From: JALYUA01 sp039931865
GTDB taxonomy: Bacteria > Acidobacteriota > Thermoanaerobaculia > UBA5066 > Gp7-AA6
DNA length: 64,000 bases
Assembly (NCBI GenBank): GCA_039931865.1
Contig: JBDTRB010000002.1
Span: 55,714-119,713 of the forward strand
Reading direction: 5' to 3'
Position 1 is the stretch's first letter, and each line of letters begins with the position of its first letter. Shown one piece after another: positions 52,731-61,401 of the stretch. The translations under genes were made by a program, and so were the position numbers. The notes under the pieces were generated by a model. That model saw nothing but the letters and a program-made list of their open reading frames with translations. It was not told the origin of the DNA and did no database searches.

Positions 52731-53748
52731 CTCCCAGTCTCCATAGCCTCACCGTCCGATCGTCCCCCGCGGTCGCGAGCCACTTGCCGTCGGAACTGAA
52801 AACCACGGAGTGTACGTCGTCGGCGTGAGTGGAGAGCTCCGCCTGAAGCGCTCCATCGGAGACTCGCCACAGGCGAACAGTCTTTCCATTGCCGCCCTTC
52901 AAACGATTCCCCGTGAGCTGCTTCCAGAGCGTTCTGATCGCGCCCTTCTCGCGGCCTCCGGTGGCGAGCCAGCGGCTGTCGGGACTGAAGTCCACGGTGT
53001 AGATGTGATTGCTTCCGCCGGTCAGGGTACGGACGAGCGCTCCGTCACTCACCCGCCAGAGCCGGGCCGTCGAGTCGTCGCCGCCGCTCGCGAGCCATTG
53101 GCCGTCGGGGCTGAACGCGATGCTGACCACCGCTTCGTTGTGGCCGGACAGAACGCGCTCGAAAGCGCCGGTGTCGGTCCTCCAGATCCGGATCGAATGA
53201 TCGAAGCTTCCGCTCGCGACGCGCCGGCCGTCGGGACTGAAACGGACGGACCAGACATTCAACGTGTGCCCGGCGAGGGTGTGGAGAAGGGCTCCGTCGG
53301 CGCGCCTCCACAGCCTGACCGTCCTGTCTTCGCCGCTGCTCGCCAGGCTCCCCCCGTCGGGACTGAACGCGACCGACCAGACCGTCCCTCCATGGCCGGA
53401 GAGAGTCCGGGCCAGAGCGCCGTCGGCGACGCGCCAGATCCGCACGGTCCGGTCGTAGCCGCCGCTCGCGAGCCATTGCCCGTCTGGACTGAAAGAGAGA
53501 GAGGTGACGCCGTCCTCGTGTCGGATGACGCGCTGGCGCGCCCCGTCGGGGATGCGCCAGAGAGTGATCGTTCCGTCGACACACCCGCCCGCGAGGAGCC
53601 GCGCATCGGGTGAAAACGCGGCCTGCGACGGGTTCGCAGCGCCTGTCGGGAACGTCGCCCGCAGACGGGGGACCAGGGCAGCGCCGCCCGCGGCCGCCAG
53701 CGTGGCGCCAAGAAAAAGAAACGCCGAAGAACCCTGCAATCGCCGCAT
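52723..53748 (-). CDS. Exported WD40-repeat beta-propeller protein
   Basis: A 341-residue protein. A hydrophobic N-terminus (about residues 8-26, AFLFLGATLAAAGGAALV) suggests export or anchoring. Seven WD40 repeats follow, most with the FSPDGxxLASGxxDxTVRLWR pattern, one per roughly 42 residues; the sixth repeat carries an insertion (about residues 262-285, GREKGAIRTLWKQL). It is probably a complete seven-bladed propeller for protein-protein contact. The stop lies in a heptamer array. Confidence 0.9.
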   Translation of the reverse strand: MRRLQGSSAFLFLGATLAAAGGAALVPRLRATFPTGAANPSQAAFSPDARLLAGGCVDGTITLWRIPDGARQRVIRHEDGVTSLSFSPDGQWLASGGYDRTVRIWRVADGALARTLSGHGGTVWSVAFSPDGGSLASSGEDRTVRLWRRADGALLHTLAGHTLNVWSVRFSPDGRRVASGSFDHSIRIWRTDTGAFERVLSGHNEAVVSIAFSPDGQWLASGGDDSTARLWRVSDGALVRTLTGGSNHIYTVDFSPDSRWLATGGREKGAIRTLWKQLTGNRLKGGNGKTVRLWRVSDGALQAELSTHADDVHSVVFSSDGKWLATAGDDRTVRLWRLGDR

Positions 53749-53768
53749 CTCTTCCCCCTTTTGAAGAG

Positions 53769-53806
53769 ATCCTCCCTCCTTCTGGTCAAGAGACTTCTCC
53801 CGGGGA
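53769..53806. repeat. Dispersed repeat B, copy 2
   Basis: TCCTCCCTCC, TCTGGTC, GAGACTTCTC and CGGGG follow the same order as in copy 1 at 30385-30422. Only part of the inverted arms is kept. It lies between the WD40 and SnoaL-like genes. Confidence 0.55.
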
Positions 53807-53936
53807 GCCTATCCGTCTGTTGCATCTGCTCCTCTCGGGGGTTGGGGCGGCACATCGAGCCTGACAAGGATCGCGATTGCCCTGGAGGGACATTCCCCGG
53901 AGCGAGCTACCCTCGGGCTGTCGCAAAGGAGTCTTC

Positions 53937-54878
53937 ATGTCGATGAACCGCCGCGCTCTTCTCACGGTGGCTGCCGGAGCCGCCCTCCCTCTGGCGGGAC
54001 TCGCTCGGGAGTCCGGGACCGCCGCCGGCGAGGAGGTCTCCGGCCTTCTCCTCGCGCAGACATCCGAAATGATGGACGCGATCGCGTCCGGCAAGGCGGC
54101 CGTCTGGGAAAAGTACCTCCACCCGCGCGCCGTCACCACCTCGGAGGACGGAGAGGTGCTCGACCGCGCAAAGCTCCTCGAGAGCCTGAACCCGCTCCCG
54201 GCAGGAATCAGCGGCTCGATTCGTGTCGTGGATTTCCGCGCTCGGGTCGAGGGATCGGTCGCGGTCGCGACCTACGTCTCTGAGGAGTCGGAGTCGTACC
54301 ACGGCCAGAAGCTGCACTGCCGTTATCGCTCCACGGACACCTGGGTGAAGACGCCCCGCGGCTGGCGGGTCCTCTCGTCCCAGGTGCTGGCGCTGCGGGA
54401 GGATCCTCCGGCCGTTGAGCTGCCGGAGCCGTCCCTCGCGGAGTACGCCGGCATCTACGAGCTCACGCCGGAAATCCGTTACGAGATCCGCCGCACCGGC
54501 GCGAGTCTCGAGGGTCAACAGACGGGTCGTCCCGCGAAGTCTCTCCGCGCCGAAGTCCACGACGTTCTTTTTGTTCCGGGGAACCCCCGGTATCGGTACG
54601 TGATGCTCCGCGACCCTGCAGGAAAAATCCGGGGATTCGCTCAGCGGCGCGAAGCCTGGGACATCGTCTGGACCCGCCGCGCTCAGGTGTCGCCGGGGTC
54701 GGGATCTCCCCCCCGAGCGGCCCCCTCCAACAACAGCTCCGCGGCGCTGTCTGTGGACAAAAGGAGCGAAAAAAAACCAAGCGGGCAGGGCGGTTTTTTT
54801 TGTTTGACACCGAGGCCGGGTTGGTGGGTTAGACTGTCAGGAAAGCGAGCAGAAAAATGCGAATATTTAGTCCGGTAG
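53937..54878 (+). CDS. Exported SnoaL/DUF4440-like protein
   Basis: A 313-residue protein. A Tat- or Sec-like signal is present (MSMNRRALLTVAAGAALPLAG). An NTF2-like domain follows at about residues 35-155 (LLAQTSEMMDAIASGKAAVWEKYL, cited in part; YRSTDTWVKTPRGWRVLSSQ). A second beta domain is at about 165-245 (YAGIYELTPEIRYEIRRTG). Similar proteins usually end near DIVWTRR; here the frame runs on about 65 residues through low-complexity sequence, an A/T hairpin and the promoter of the next gene, overlapping it by 22 bp. Either the natural stop was lost or an indel is present. Confidence 0.75.
   Translation: MSMNRRALLTVAAGAALPLAGLARESGTAAGEEVSGLLLAQTSEMMDAIASGKAAVWEKYLHPRAVTTSEDGEVLDRAKLLESLNPLPAGISGSIRVVDFRARVEGSVAVATYVSEESESYHGQKLHCRYRSTDTWVKTPRGWRVLSSQVLALREDPPAVELPEPSLAEYAGIYELTPEIRYEIRRTGASLEGQQTGRPAKSLRAEVHDVLFVPGNPRYRYVMLRDPAGKIRGFAQRREAWDIVWTRRAQVSPGSGSPPRAAPSNNSSAALSVDKRSEKKPSGQGGFFCLTPRPGWWVRLSGKRAEKCEYLVR
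54769..54835 (+). promoter_or_regulatory. A/T-arm hairpin and promoter before the DUF1800 operon
   Basis: AAAAAAAACC pairs with GGTTTTTTTT (54769-54778, 54792-54801), which can stop transcription in either direction. A perfect -35 box TTGACA lies at 54804-54809, with TAGACT at 54830-54835 as a weak -10 box; the 20-bp spacer is long. Confidence 0.45.
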
Positions 54879-57280
54879 CTCTGCCATGGCGTCGGTGCGG
54901 CGAAGCCTCCAGTCGGGACGGGAGCAGGCGTTCCGCCTCGCTTCTGTTGTTTCTTTTTTGTGCAGCCCCCGCTCTTCTGATGGCGGCGGTGCGACCTCAG
55001 GGAGACTTCGACGGGGACGGGAAAGTCGACATCCTCTGGAGGAACGCGACGACCGGTGCGAACACGATCTGGTTGATGAACGGGGTGAACGTGGCCGCTC
55101 AGGCGGCGCTTCCCACGATTCCCGATCAGAACTGGACGATCGGCGCCGTCGGCGATCTGTCGGGGGACGGCCAGAGTGACATCGTCTGGCGTAATCAGGC
55201 CACGGGGCAGGACACGATCTGGGTGATGAACGGGACCGCCCTGAGCTCTCAGATTCCGTTGCCTCCCGTGTTCGACCTGGCGTGGCGAATTCGCGGCATC
55301 GGCGATTTCAACGGCGACGGCAAGCCCGACATCGTCTGGCGCAACGCGACGACCGGTGCGAACACGGTGTGGTTCATGAACGGACCGGCCGTCATTTCGG
55401 CGGCGCCTCTTCCGACCGTCTCGGACGTGAAGTGGGAGATCGTCGGGATCGCGGATTTCAGCGGCGACGGCAAGCCGGACCTTCTCTGGCGGCACGGAAC
55501 GACCGGCCAGAACACGATCTGGGTCATGAACGGCACCGGCGTCGCCTCTCTGGCCTCCATGCCCGCGCAAACTGACGTCAACTGGCAGATTGCGGGGGTG
55601 GGAGACTTCAGCGGCGACGGCAAGATCGACATCCTCTGGCGGCACGCGTTCACCGGCGGCGACGCGGTCTGGCAGATGAACGGCACGGTGGTCGCGGGAT
55701 CGCTCCAGGTCCCGACCGTCACGGATCTCGGCTGGAGAGTCGCCGGTATGCCGGTGATCACGGGCCCCCCGCTCGGCGACGTGGTCCGGTTCCTCGAGCA
55801 GGCGACCTTCGGCCCCAACGAGGCGTCGATCAACACCGTCACGGCGGTCGGCTTCTCCAGCTACATCGACCAGCAGCTCGCGATGCCCTCCTCCGGCTGG
55901 CCCGTCCTTCCGTTGCAGCCCTCGAGCGTGCCGGCCACCTGCGCCAGCACCTGCCAGCGCGACAACTACACGATGTACCCGCTGCAGCTCCGTTTCTTCA
56001 CCAACGCGCTCTACGGCCAGGACCAGCTGCGGCAGCGGGTCATCTGGACGCTGCATCAACTCCTGGTCGTTTCGGGACGGGACATCAGCCTGCCCGGTTG
56101 GATGCTTCCTTACATCCAGATCCTCGACCGCAACGCGTTCGGGAATTACCGCCAGATCCTTTTCGAGCTCAGCCTGAACCCCGCCATGGGCCAGTACCTG
56201 AACATGGCGACCAGCACGAAGAACAATCCGAACGAAAACTACGCGCGGGAAGTGCTGCAGCTCTTCTCGATCGGCACGCAGCTGTTGAACCACGACGGAT
56301 CGTCCCAGCTGGACCTGAACGGGGATCCGAAGGCGAGCTACGACCAGTCGAACGTGACGACATTTGCGCGCGTGTTCACCGGATGGCGGCTCGGGGCGAA
56401 CGTCGGCCCCGGCGTTCCCGACTACGTCAGCAACATGGTGCTCATTGCCAACAATCACGATGTGGGGGCCAAAACCCTCTTGAACGGCGTGACGCTGCTG
56501 GCGGGCTCGCCCGGCGGCCAGGACATGAACTCCGCGATCGACGACGTTTTTTACCACTCGAACCTGAGCCCGTTCATCGCCAGGCACTTCATCCACCAGA
56601 TGGTGACGAGCAATCCGAGCCCGGCCTACGTGAGCCGTGTGGCGTCCGCGTTCGACGACGACGGCACGGGAGTCCGCGGCAATATCGGCGCCCTGGTCAA
56701 AGCCGTCCTCCTCGACCCCGAAGCGCGCGGGACCTCGCATCCCGATCCGAATTACGGTCACCTGAGGGAGCCGGCGCAGTTTGCCCTGAACCTGCTTCGG
56801 GCTTTCAACGCAAAGTCCGCGAACCTCGCGTCGAACAGCGACGGGTACGTCAATCCGCAGGTCTCGACGATGAGCCAGGACGTGTTCCGGCCCCAGACGG
56901 TTTTCAGCTATTACCCGGCCGACTACCTGCTTCCCGGAAGCACGACCGTCGCCGCGCCGCAGTTCGGGCTGATGGATTCGTCGAGCGCCCTGCGCCGCGT
57001 CAACTTCATCAATACGATGGTGTTTTCGACGATCGGGGTCGGCGCCAACTCGCCGACCGGCACGGCGCTCGACCTGACGCCGATCCAGAACCTCGCGGGT
57101 GACCCGGTGCAGCTCGTGGCGTACCTCAACCAGCTGCTCATGCATGGTTCCATGTCGGCCGCCATGCAGAACAGCATTATCAATTCCGTACTCACCATTC
57201 CCGGAACGAGTCCTCGCCTTCGGGCGCAGCACGCGCTTTACCTCGTCGCGACTTCGTCGCAATACCAGGTCCAACAATGA
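54857..57280 (+). CDS. DUF1800 protein with N-terminal FG-GAP/VCBS repeats
   Basis: An 807-residue exported protein. After a signal-like segment (SASLLLFLFCAAPALLMAA) there are five FG-GAP-type repeats at about residues 45-305, each with a calcium-loop motif such as FDGDGKVDILWRN or FSGDGKPDLLWRH. The rest is a DUF1800 domain (VVRFLEQATFGPNEASI; FFTNALYGQDQLRQRVIWTLHQ; NENYAREVLQLFSIGT; FARVFTGWRLG). DUF1800 proteins are encoded next to DUF1501 proteins, as here. Function is unknown; an extracytoplasmic, calcium-dependent role is inferred. The stop overlaps the next ATG (ATGA). Confidence 0.9.
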   Translation: MRIFSPVALPWRRCGEASSRDGSRRSASLLLFLFCAAPALLMAAVRPQGDFDGDGKVDILWRNATTGANTIWLMNGVNVAAQAALPTIPDQNWTIGAVGDLSGDGQSDIVWRNQATGQDTIWVMNGTALSSQIPLPPVFDLAWRIRGIGDFNGDGKPDIVWRNATTGANTVWFMNGPAVISAAPLPTVSDVKWEIVGIADFSGDGKPDLLWRHGTTGQNTIWVMNGTGVASLASMPAQTDVNWQIAGVGDFSGDGKIDILWRHAFTGGDAVWQMNGTVVAGSLQVPTVTDLGWRVAGMPVITGPPLGDVVRFLEQATFGPNEASINTVTAVGFSSYIDQQLAMPSSGWPVLPLQPSSVPATCASTCQRDNYTMYPLQLRFFTNALYGQDQLRQRVIWTLHQLLVVSGRDISLPGWMLPYIQILDRNAFGNYRQILFELSLNPAMGQYLNMATSTKNNPNENYAREVLQLFSIGTQLLNHDGSSQLDLNGDPKASYDQSNVTTFARVFTGWRLGANVGPGVPDYVSNMVLIANNHDVGAKTLLNGVTLLAGSPGGQDMNSAIDDVFYHSNLSPFIARHFIHQMVTSNPSPAYVSRVASAFDDDGTGVRGNIGALVKAVLLDPEARGTSHPDPNYGHLREPAQFALNLLRAFNAKSANLASNSDGYVNPQVSTMSQDVFRPQTVFSYYPADYLLPGSTTVAAPQFGLMDSSSALRRVNFINTMVFSTIGVGANSPTGTALDLTPIQNLAGDPVQLVAYLNQLLMHGSMSAAMQNSIINSVLTIPGTSPRLRAQHALYLVATSSQYQVQQ

Positions 57281-58698
57281 ACAAAATGGAACAGACCCGG
57301 CGCGACTTTTTGAAACGGACCGGTTGCATGGCGCTCGGCGCCGCAGCGTTTTCCGCGGGCGTCGAAAAGTTCGGCCTGATCAGCGCCCACGCGCTGACCT
57401 CGGCGCCGACTGACTATCGCGCGCTCGTCTGCATCTTCCTGAGCGGCGGTAACGACTCGAACAACATGGTCGTCCCTCTGGACACGACGGGGTATGGCAA
57501 GTACTCGACCGTCCGCAACACCTCGACGCTGGCGCTCGGTCAGGCGCAGCTCCTTTCGATCACGCCGCCGTCTATCGGCACGCCGTTCGGGCTCCACCCG
57601 AGTCTGACCGAGCTTCAGACGCTGTGGAACGCGAGCAAGCTCGCGGTGGTCGCCAACGTCGGTCCTCTCGTCCAGCCGCTCACGCGCGCGCTGTACCAGG
57701 GTTCCGGCGCAAAGCCTTATCAGCTGTTCTCGCACTCCGACCAGGTCGCGCAGTGGCAGACCTCGCGGTCCGACATCCGCAGCCAGGTCGGCTGGGGCGG
57801 CCTGGCCGCCGACAAGATGATCACGATGAACGGCGGCAGCGGCTTCCCTCTGATCACCTCCGTTTCCGGCGCCACCGTCTTCGGGCAGGGTCTCGTCACA
57901 CGGCCGCTCGCGATCGGTGCAGCGCCGACCGCGCTCAACCAGGTTCTCGTTCTGAACGGATTCAGCGCCTCGGCGCAGGACATGGCGCGGAAGAATTCGA
58001 TGGCATTCCTCCGGACGATCGATCGCAGCGCGAGCCTCGTCGCCGCGGCAAGCGATTCGACACAGGCGGCGGCCGACATCATCGCGTCTCTGAGCGGCCC
58101 GGACCCGACGCTGACGACGGTGTTTCCGGCGACCGGCCTCGGGAACCAGTTGAAGCAGGTGGCGAAGGTCATCAAGTTGAACCAGACCGCGCCCGCGCTC
58201 GGTCTGAACCGTCAGATTTTCTTCTGCACGATCGGCGGCTTCGACACACACCAGGACCAGCTCGCCACACAGGCCAACCTTCTGGGGCAGGTGTCGGTGG
58301 CCATGAAGGCGTTCTATGACGCCACCGTCGAGCTCGGAGTCGATTCCCGCGTGACGACCTTCACCCTCTCCGATTTCGCGCGCACCCTGCAGCCGGCCGG
58401 AACCGGAGCCGCGGTGGGCACCGACCACGCGTGGGGAAGCCACCAGTTCGTCATGGGCGGTGCGGTCATCGGCAAGGAGTTCTACGGTGTGAAGGGCTCG
58501 AACCAGACGGTGTTTCCGACGCTGACCCTGAGCGGGCCGGACGACACGGACAGCCGCGGCCGGTGGATTCCAACGGCAGCGGTCGACCAGTATGCGGCGA
58601 CTCTCGCGACATGGTTCGGCCTCCCGGCGGCCGAACTACCGAACGTGTTCCCGCTCCTCGGCCGTTTCTCCACGCCCAACCTGGCTTTCCTGGCTTGA
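57277..58698 (+). CDS. DUF1501 Tat-exported protein
   Basis: A 473-residue protein with a twin-arginine signal (TRRDFLKRTGCMALGAAAF). The DUF1501 core includes LVCIFLSGGNDSNNMVVPL near the start, WGSHQFVMGGAVIGKEFYGV, and a DFARTLQ block. The family belongs to the alkaline phosphatase/sulfatase-like fold, and DxN and HxxH-like residues are visible. It is translationally coupled to DUF1800 (4-bp overlap) and followed by the cupredoxin gene. Function is unknown. Confidence 0.9.
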   Translation: MNKMEQTRRDFLKRTGCMALGAAAFSAGVEKFGLISAHALTSAPTDYRALVCIFLSGGNDSNNMVVPLDTTGYGKYSTVRNTSTLALGQAQLLSITPPSIGTPFGLHPSLTELQTLWNASKLAVVANVGPLVQPLTRALYQGSGAKPYQLFSHSDQVAQWQTSRSDIRSQVGWGGLAADKMITMNGGSGFPLITSVSGATVFGQGLVTRPLAIGAAPTALNQVLVLNGFSASAQDMARKNSMAFLRTIDRSASLVAAASDSTQAAADIIASLSGPDPTLTTVFPATGLGNQLKQVAKVIKLNQTAPALGLNRQIFFCTIGGFDTHQDQLATQANLLGQVSVAMKAFYDATVELGVDSRVTTFTLSDFARTLQPAGTGAAVGTDHAWGSHQFVMGGAVIGKEFYGVKGSNQTVFPTLTLSGPDDTDSRGRWIPTAAVDQYAATLATWFGLPAAELPNVFPLLGRFSTPNLAFLA

Positions 58699-59399
58699 CC
58701 CCGGGCCCGGGCTGTTTGCGCGCGGGTGTCCGCGGGCGATCGCTGTTGGCGGCGGCGCTCGCGGGCGGTCTCGTCTTCTCTTCGGCGTGCGACTCGGAGC
58801 CGTCGAAGATGCCGACGGAGGCCTCGGGCGTCCAGTCCGCCTCGGCGGCGGCAACGGATCCCGCGGTCGCCCGGCTGCCGATCATCCGGATCCCGCCGCG
58901 GCGCACGGGCGGGGCGACCGCCACCCCGACCGTCCCCGGCGCGCCGACCGCCACCCCCGCGCCGAGCTCCACGGCCGCCCCGAGCGCGACGCCCGCTTCG
59001 ACAAATCCTCCCGGCCCCACGGCGACCCGCACCCCCACTTCTCCTCCGACCGCGACGGCGACACCGGCCGGCCCGATCGCGATCCGCCTGCGCGGCATCA
59101 GCTGGCAGTGGGACTTCTACGGGCCTGCAGGAAACGGAGGTTCGACCGTGACTCTCAAGCGCGGACAGGCTTACCGAATCGAGTTTTTCAATGACGGCGT
59201 GGATCAGGGTGACGGCGTGTTTCACACCTTCAGCGGTATCTCCGCGCTCGGATTGAATGCTCTGAGCCTTGCTCCCGGCGACAGCGTCTTCGTCAATCTC
59301 ACGCCGAACCAGACCGGCACGTTTCCCTTCGCGTGCACGAATTCGTCCTGCGGGATCGGCCACGACAACATGACCGGAACGCTGAAAGTCGTCCCTTAG
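58695..59399 (+). CDS. Exported cupredoxin-like copper protein with Pro/Thr-rich linker
   Basis: About 234 residues. The TTG start at 58695 overlaps the DUF1501 stop; a later TTG at 58716 is possible. A hydrophobic signal ends near SSACDSE, perhaps a lipobox. A Pro/Thr/Ala linker (about residues 68-128) leads to a cupredoxin domain (ISWQWDFYGP onward). Copper ligands are visible: His in VFHTF and the cluster CTNSSCGIGHDNM. That cluster resembles a CuA loop, but with four residues between the Cys instead of three. It probably carries electrons outside the membrane as part of the DUF1800/DUF1501 operon. Confidence 0.75.
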   Translation: MTPGPGCLRAGVRGRSLLAAALAGGLVFSSACDSEPSKMPTEASGVQSASAAATDPAVARLPIIRIPPRRTGGATATPTVPGAPTATPAPSSTAAPSATPASTNPPGPTATRTPTSPPTATATPAGPIAIRLRGISWQWDFYGPAGNGGSTVTLKRGQAYRIEFFNDGVDQGDGVFHTFSGISALGLNALSLAPGDSVFVNLTPNQTGTFPFACTNSSCGIGHDNMTGTLKVVP

Positions 59400-59495
59400 C
59401 GGGAGCCGAGCGACCAACGGGAGCGAGACGGCCGCGGTACTCCGCGGTCAACTCATTTAGCGGTGCTGTGCAATCCCGAATCGGGAATCGAGACT

Positions 59496-60254
59496 TCAGG
59501 GGCCGGGCTTAGACACCACACCTTCCCTCAATGCGGCGATGAGTCGCTTCGTGGCGGCGACGGCGGCGTCCGCCGCAGGATTCTCCGGTTCCCACGTGCA
59601 GGCAACGCTCGTGCAAGCCACCCGACCCGTCCGCGCGAGCGAGCGCAACGAGATTTCGACCGCGGCGAGGGACGGACCTCCCCTCGCCGGAAATCGCAGC
59701 GCGGGCATTTCGGAGGGTGTGACCACGTCGACGTTCAGGTGCACGTAGATCGGGAGGTCCGGCGGGAGCTCCTGCGCGATCTTTCCCAGGGGGACTACCC
59801 GAACGCGGGACCGGGCGAGCGCCACGCCTTCCCCGGGATCGAGATCACGGGCATCCGAGATCAGGAAACGCCCTTCGTCGATCACCGGCAGCTCGAGCGC
59901 CTCGACGATCGTCTGTTCCCCACGTCCCGTCAACATCGCCACGGGCATCCCGCCGATGTATCCCGAGGGTGTGGTGTCCCAGGTGTTGAAGTCGCCGTGG
60001 GCGTCGAGCCAGACCACGTACGGGGACACACCGCGCCGGTGAAGCCCCGCGAGCACGCCGAGAGGGGCCATGCAGTCCGCCGCATAGACGAGGGACGGCT
60101 CGCTGCTTTCCACCTCGGCGACGAAATCGCCGACGTGGAAGGGAACGGCGAGCGCAGGCGGCACGGGCGTCCCGCCGACCGAATGCGTCGTCTGTCCGGC
60201 CGTCCCGGCGATTAGACCACCGCTCGTGTGAAGATCTCCGGGCGTCAGCACCAC
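59496..60254 (-). CDS. Arginase/agmatinase-fold (ureohydrolase-like) protein
   Basis: About 252 residues with the ureohydrolase metal-binding signature: VVWLDAHGDFNTW (about residues 80-92) and later YVHLNVDVVTP (about 174-184). The usual GGxH motif at the start is degenerate, and SxDxD is altered to HLNVDVV, so the substrate may not be a guanidino compound. GTG at 60254 or 60251 is the likely start; an in-frame ATG further upstream would run into the divergent lipoprotein gene. Confidence 0.8.
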   Translation of the reverse strand: MVLTPGDLHTSGGLIAGTAGQTTHSVGGTPVPPALAVPFHVGDFVAEVESSEPSLVYAADCMAPLGVLAGLHRRGVSPYVVWLDAHGDFNTWDTTPSGYIGGMPVAMLTGRGEQTIVEALELPVIDEGRFLISDARDLDPGEGVALARSRVRVVPLGKIAQELPPDLPIYVHLNVDVVTPSEMPALRFPARGGPSLAAVEISLRSLARTGRVACTSVACTWEPENPAADAAVAATKRLIAALREGVVSKPGP

Positions 60255-60270
60255 ACAGGGAGGACCCTCG

Positions 60271-60744
60271 ATGAATAAATTTCGCATTGCGCTGCTGCCG
60301 GCCCTGCTCGTCTTCGCCTCCATCGGCTGCAAGGACACGGACACCACCACCGCGCCGGGTGCGTTCGCCAGCGTCCGGGTCGACGCGCCGGAGTCGGCCC
60401 GCTCCGGAGAGAGCTTCACGGTTGACGTCGAGGCGGTCGCCATCGGCATCAACAACGTTCGAAACGGGCGCGTTTCCGTGATGCTCCCGGCGCCGCTCCT
60501 GGTGACGTCCGTCGAGGCGTCGTCCGGAACGTCGGCGACTTTCTCCAACGGCACGGGGGCCACCGTCGACTGGAACCTGAAGACGCTCGACTCGAACTCA
60601 CAGTCCCGCCTGCACGTCCACGTGACGGGTCTCCTTCCGCCGGGCTCCGCCGGGCAGACACTCGCGGTGCGCGCATCGCTCACGGCCGACGGCGTGCACG
60701 CGGGCGACGCGGTCGGGGAGGACACGCTTCGCCTCCTCCCATAG
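60271..60744 (+). CDS. Lipoprotein with Ig-like/cohesin-like domain
   Basis: A 157-residue protein with signal and lipobox FASIGC (Cys20). The mature part begins with an acidic Thr-rich linker and forms beta strands similar to cohesin-like or Ig-like domains (ASVRVDAPESARSGESFTVDV, cited in part; GRVSVMLPAPLLVTS). GGGAGG precedes the ATG by 7 bases. It is divergent from the ureohydrolase-like gene; their ribosome sites lie in the same 16 bases. Confidence 0.75.
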   Translation: MNKFRIALLPALLVFASIGCKDTDTTTAPGAFASVRVDAPESARSGESFTVDVEAVAIGINNVRNGRVSVMLPAPLLVTSVEASSGTSATFSNGTGATVDWNLKTLDSNSQSRLHVHVTGLLPPGSAGQTLAVRASLTADGVHAGDAVGEDTLRLLP

Positions 60745-60843
60745 CGGGTCGCGACGAATGCCCCGGGACCGGGCCGGAAGTACAGTGTCATTGCGGAAGG
60801 CCGGCGGGAGTCGCCGGGAAACGCGTACGTCTGGAGGAGAGCG

Positions 60844-61326
60844 ATGAATTCTCGTGAGTTTTTCAGTCTGCGGTTGCGCGCCGAAAGGCCGGTCTTCGTG
60901 AGGGTGCTCCGGGCCCTGCCTCCCGGGGAGGCGGGTTACCGTCCCCACCCGAAATCGACGGCGGCCGGCGACCTCGCCTGGCTGCTCGCCGACGAGCTCC
61001 ACGATGCGTGCGAAGTCGTCGAGCGAGGCGAAGTCAACTACGTGCAGAAGCCGGCGCCTTCGCTCGAAGAATCGGCGGGTGCGTACGAACGAAACGCGTC
61101 CGAGCTCGAGAAGCTCGTCGAAAAGCTCGACGACGCGGCATGGGATGGTAAGGCGCGATTCGCGATGGGCGGGAAGGTCGTATGGGAAGCGCCCCTCGGG
61201 GAGATGCTCTGGGGATTCCTGTTCGACGCGATCCACCACCGGGGGCAGCTGTCGGCCTATCTGAGACCGATGGGAGGAAAGGTGCCGTCGATCTACGGAC
61301 CGTCCGGAGACGACCCGGGGACGTAA
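60844..61326 (+). CDS. DinB-family protein 1
   Basis: A 160-residue four-helix DinB/YfiT-like protein. Likely metal-binding histidines lie in DELHDAC (about residue 54) and DAIHHRGQLSAYLRP (about 131-145), the family pattern of three His. The fold is used by mycothiol/bacillithiol S-transferases and related enzymes; substrate unknown. The start follows GGAGAGCG. A strong terminator lies downstream. Confidence 0.85.
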   Translation: MNSREFFSLRLRAERPVFVRVLRALPPGEAGYRPHPKSTAAGDLAWLLADELHDACEVVERGEVNYVQKPAPSLEESAGAYERNASELEKLVEKLDDAAWDGKARFAMGGKVVWEAPLGEMLWGFLFDAIHHRGQLSAYLRPMGGKVPSIYGPSGDDPGT

Positions 61327-61346
61327 GAGATCCTGGCAGACAAAGA

Positions 61347-61376
61347 AAAACGGCGGCCCCGAAGGGCCGCCGTTTT
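61347..61376. terminator. Bidirectional intrinsic terminator
   Basis: A perfect 13-bp stem with loop CGAA; the arms begin AAAACGGCGGCCC and end GGGCCGCCGTTTT, giving a T-tail on either strand. It lies between the convergent DinB and YXWGXW genes. Confidence 0.95.
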
Positions 61377-61401
61377 GATCTATCCGATTCTGAGCGATGT
61401 C

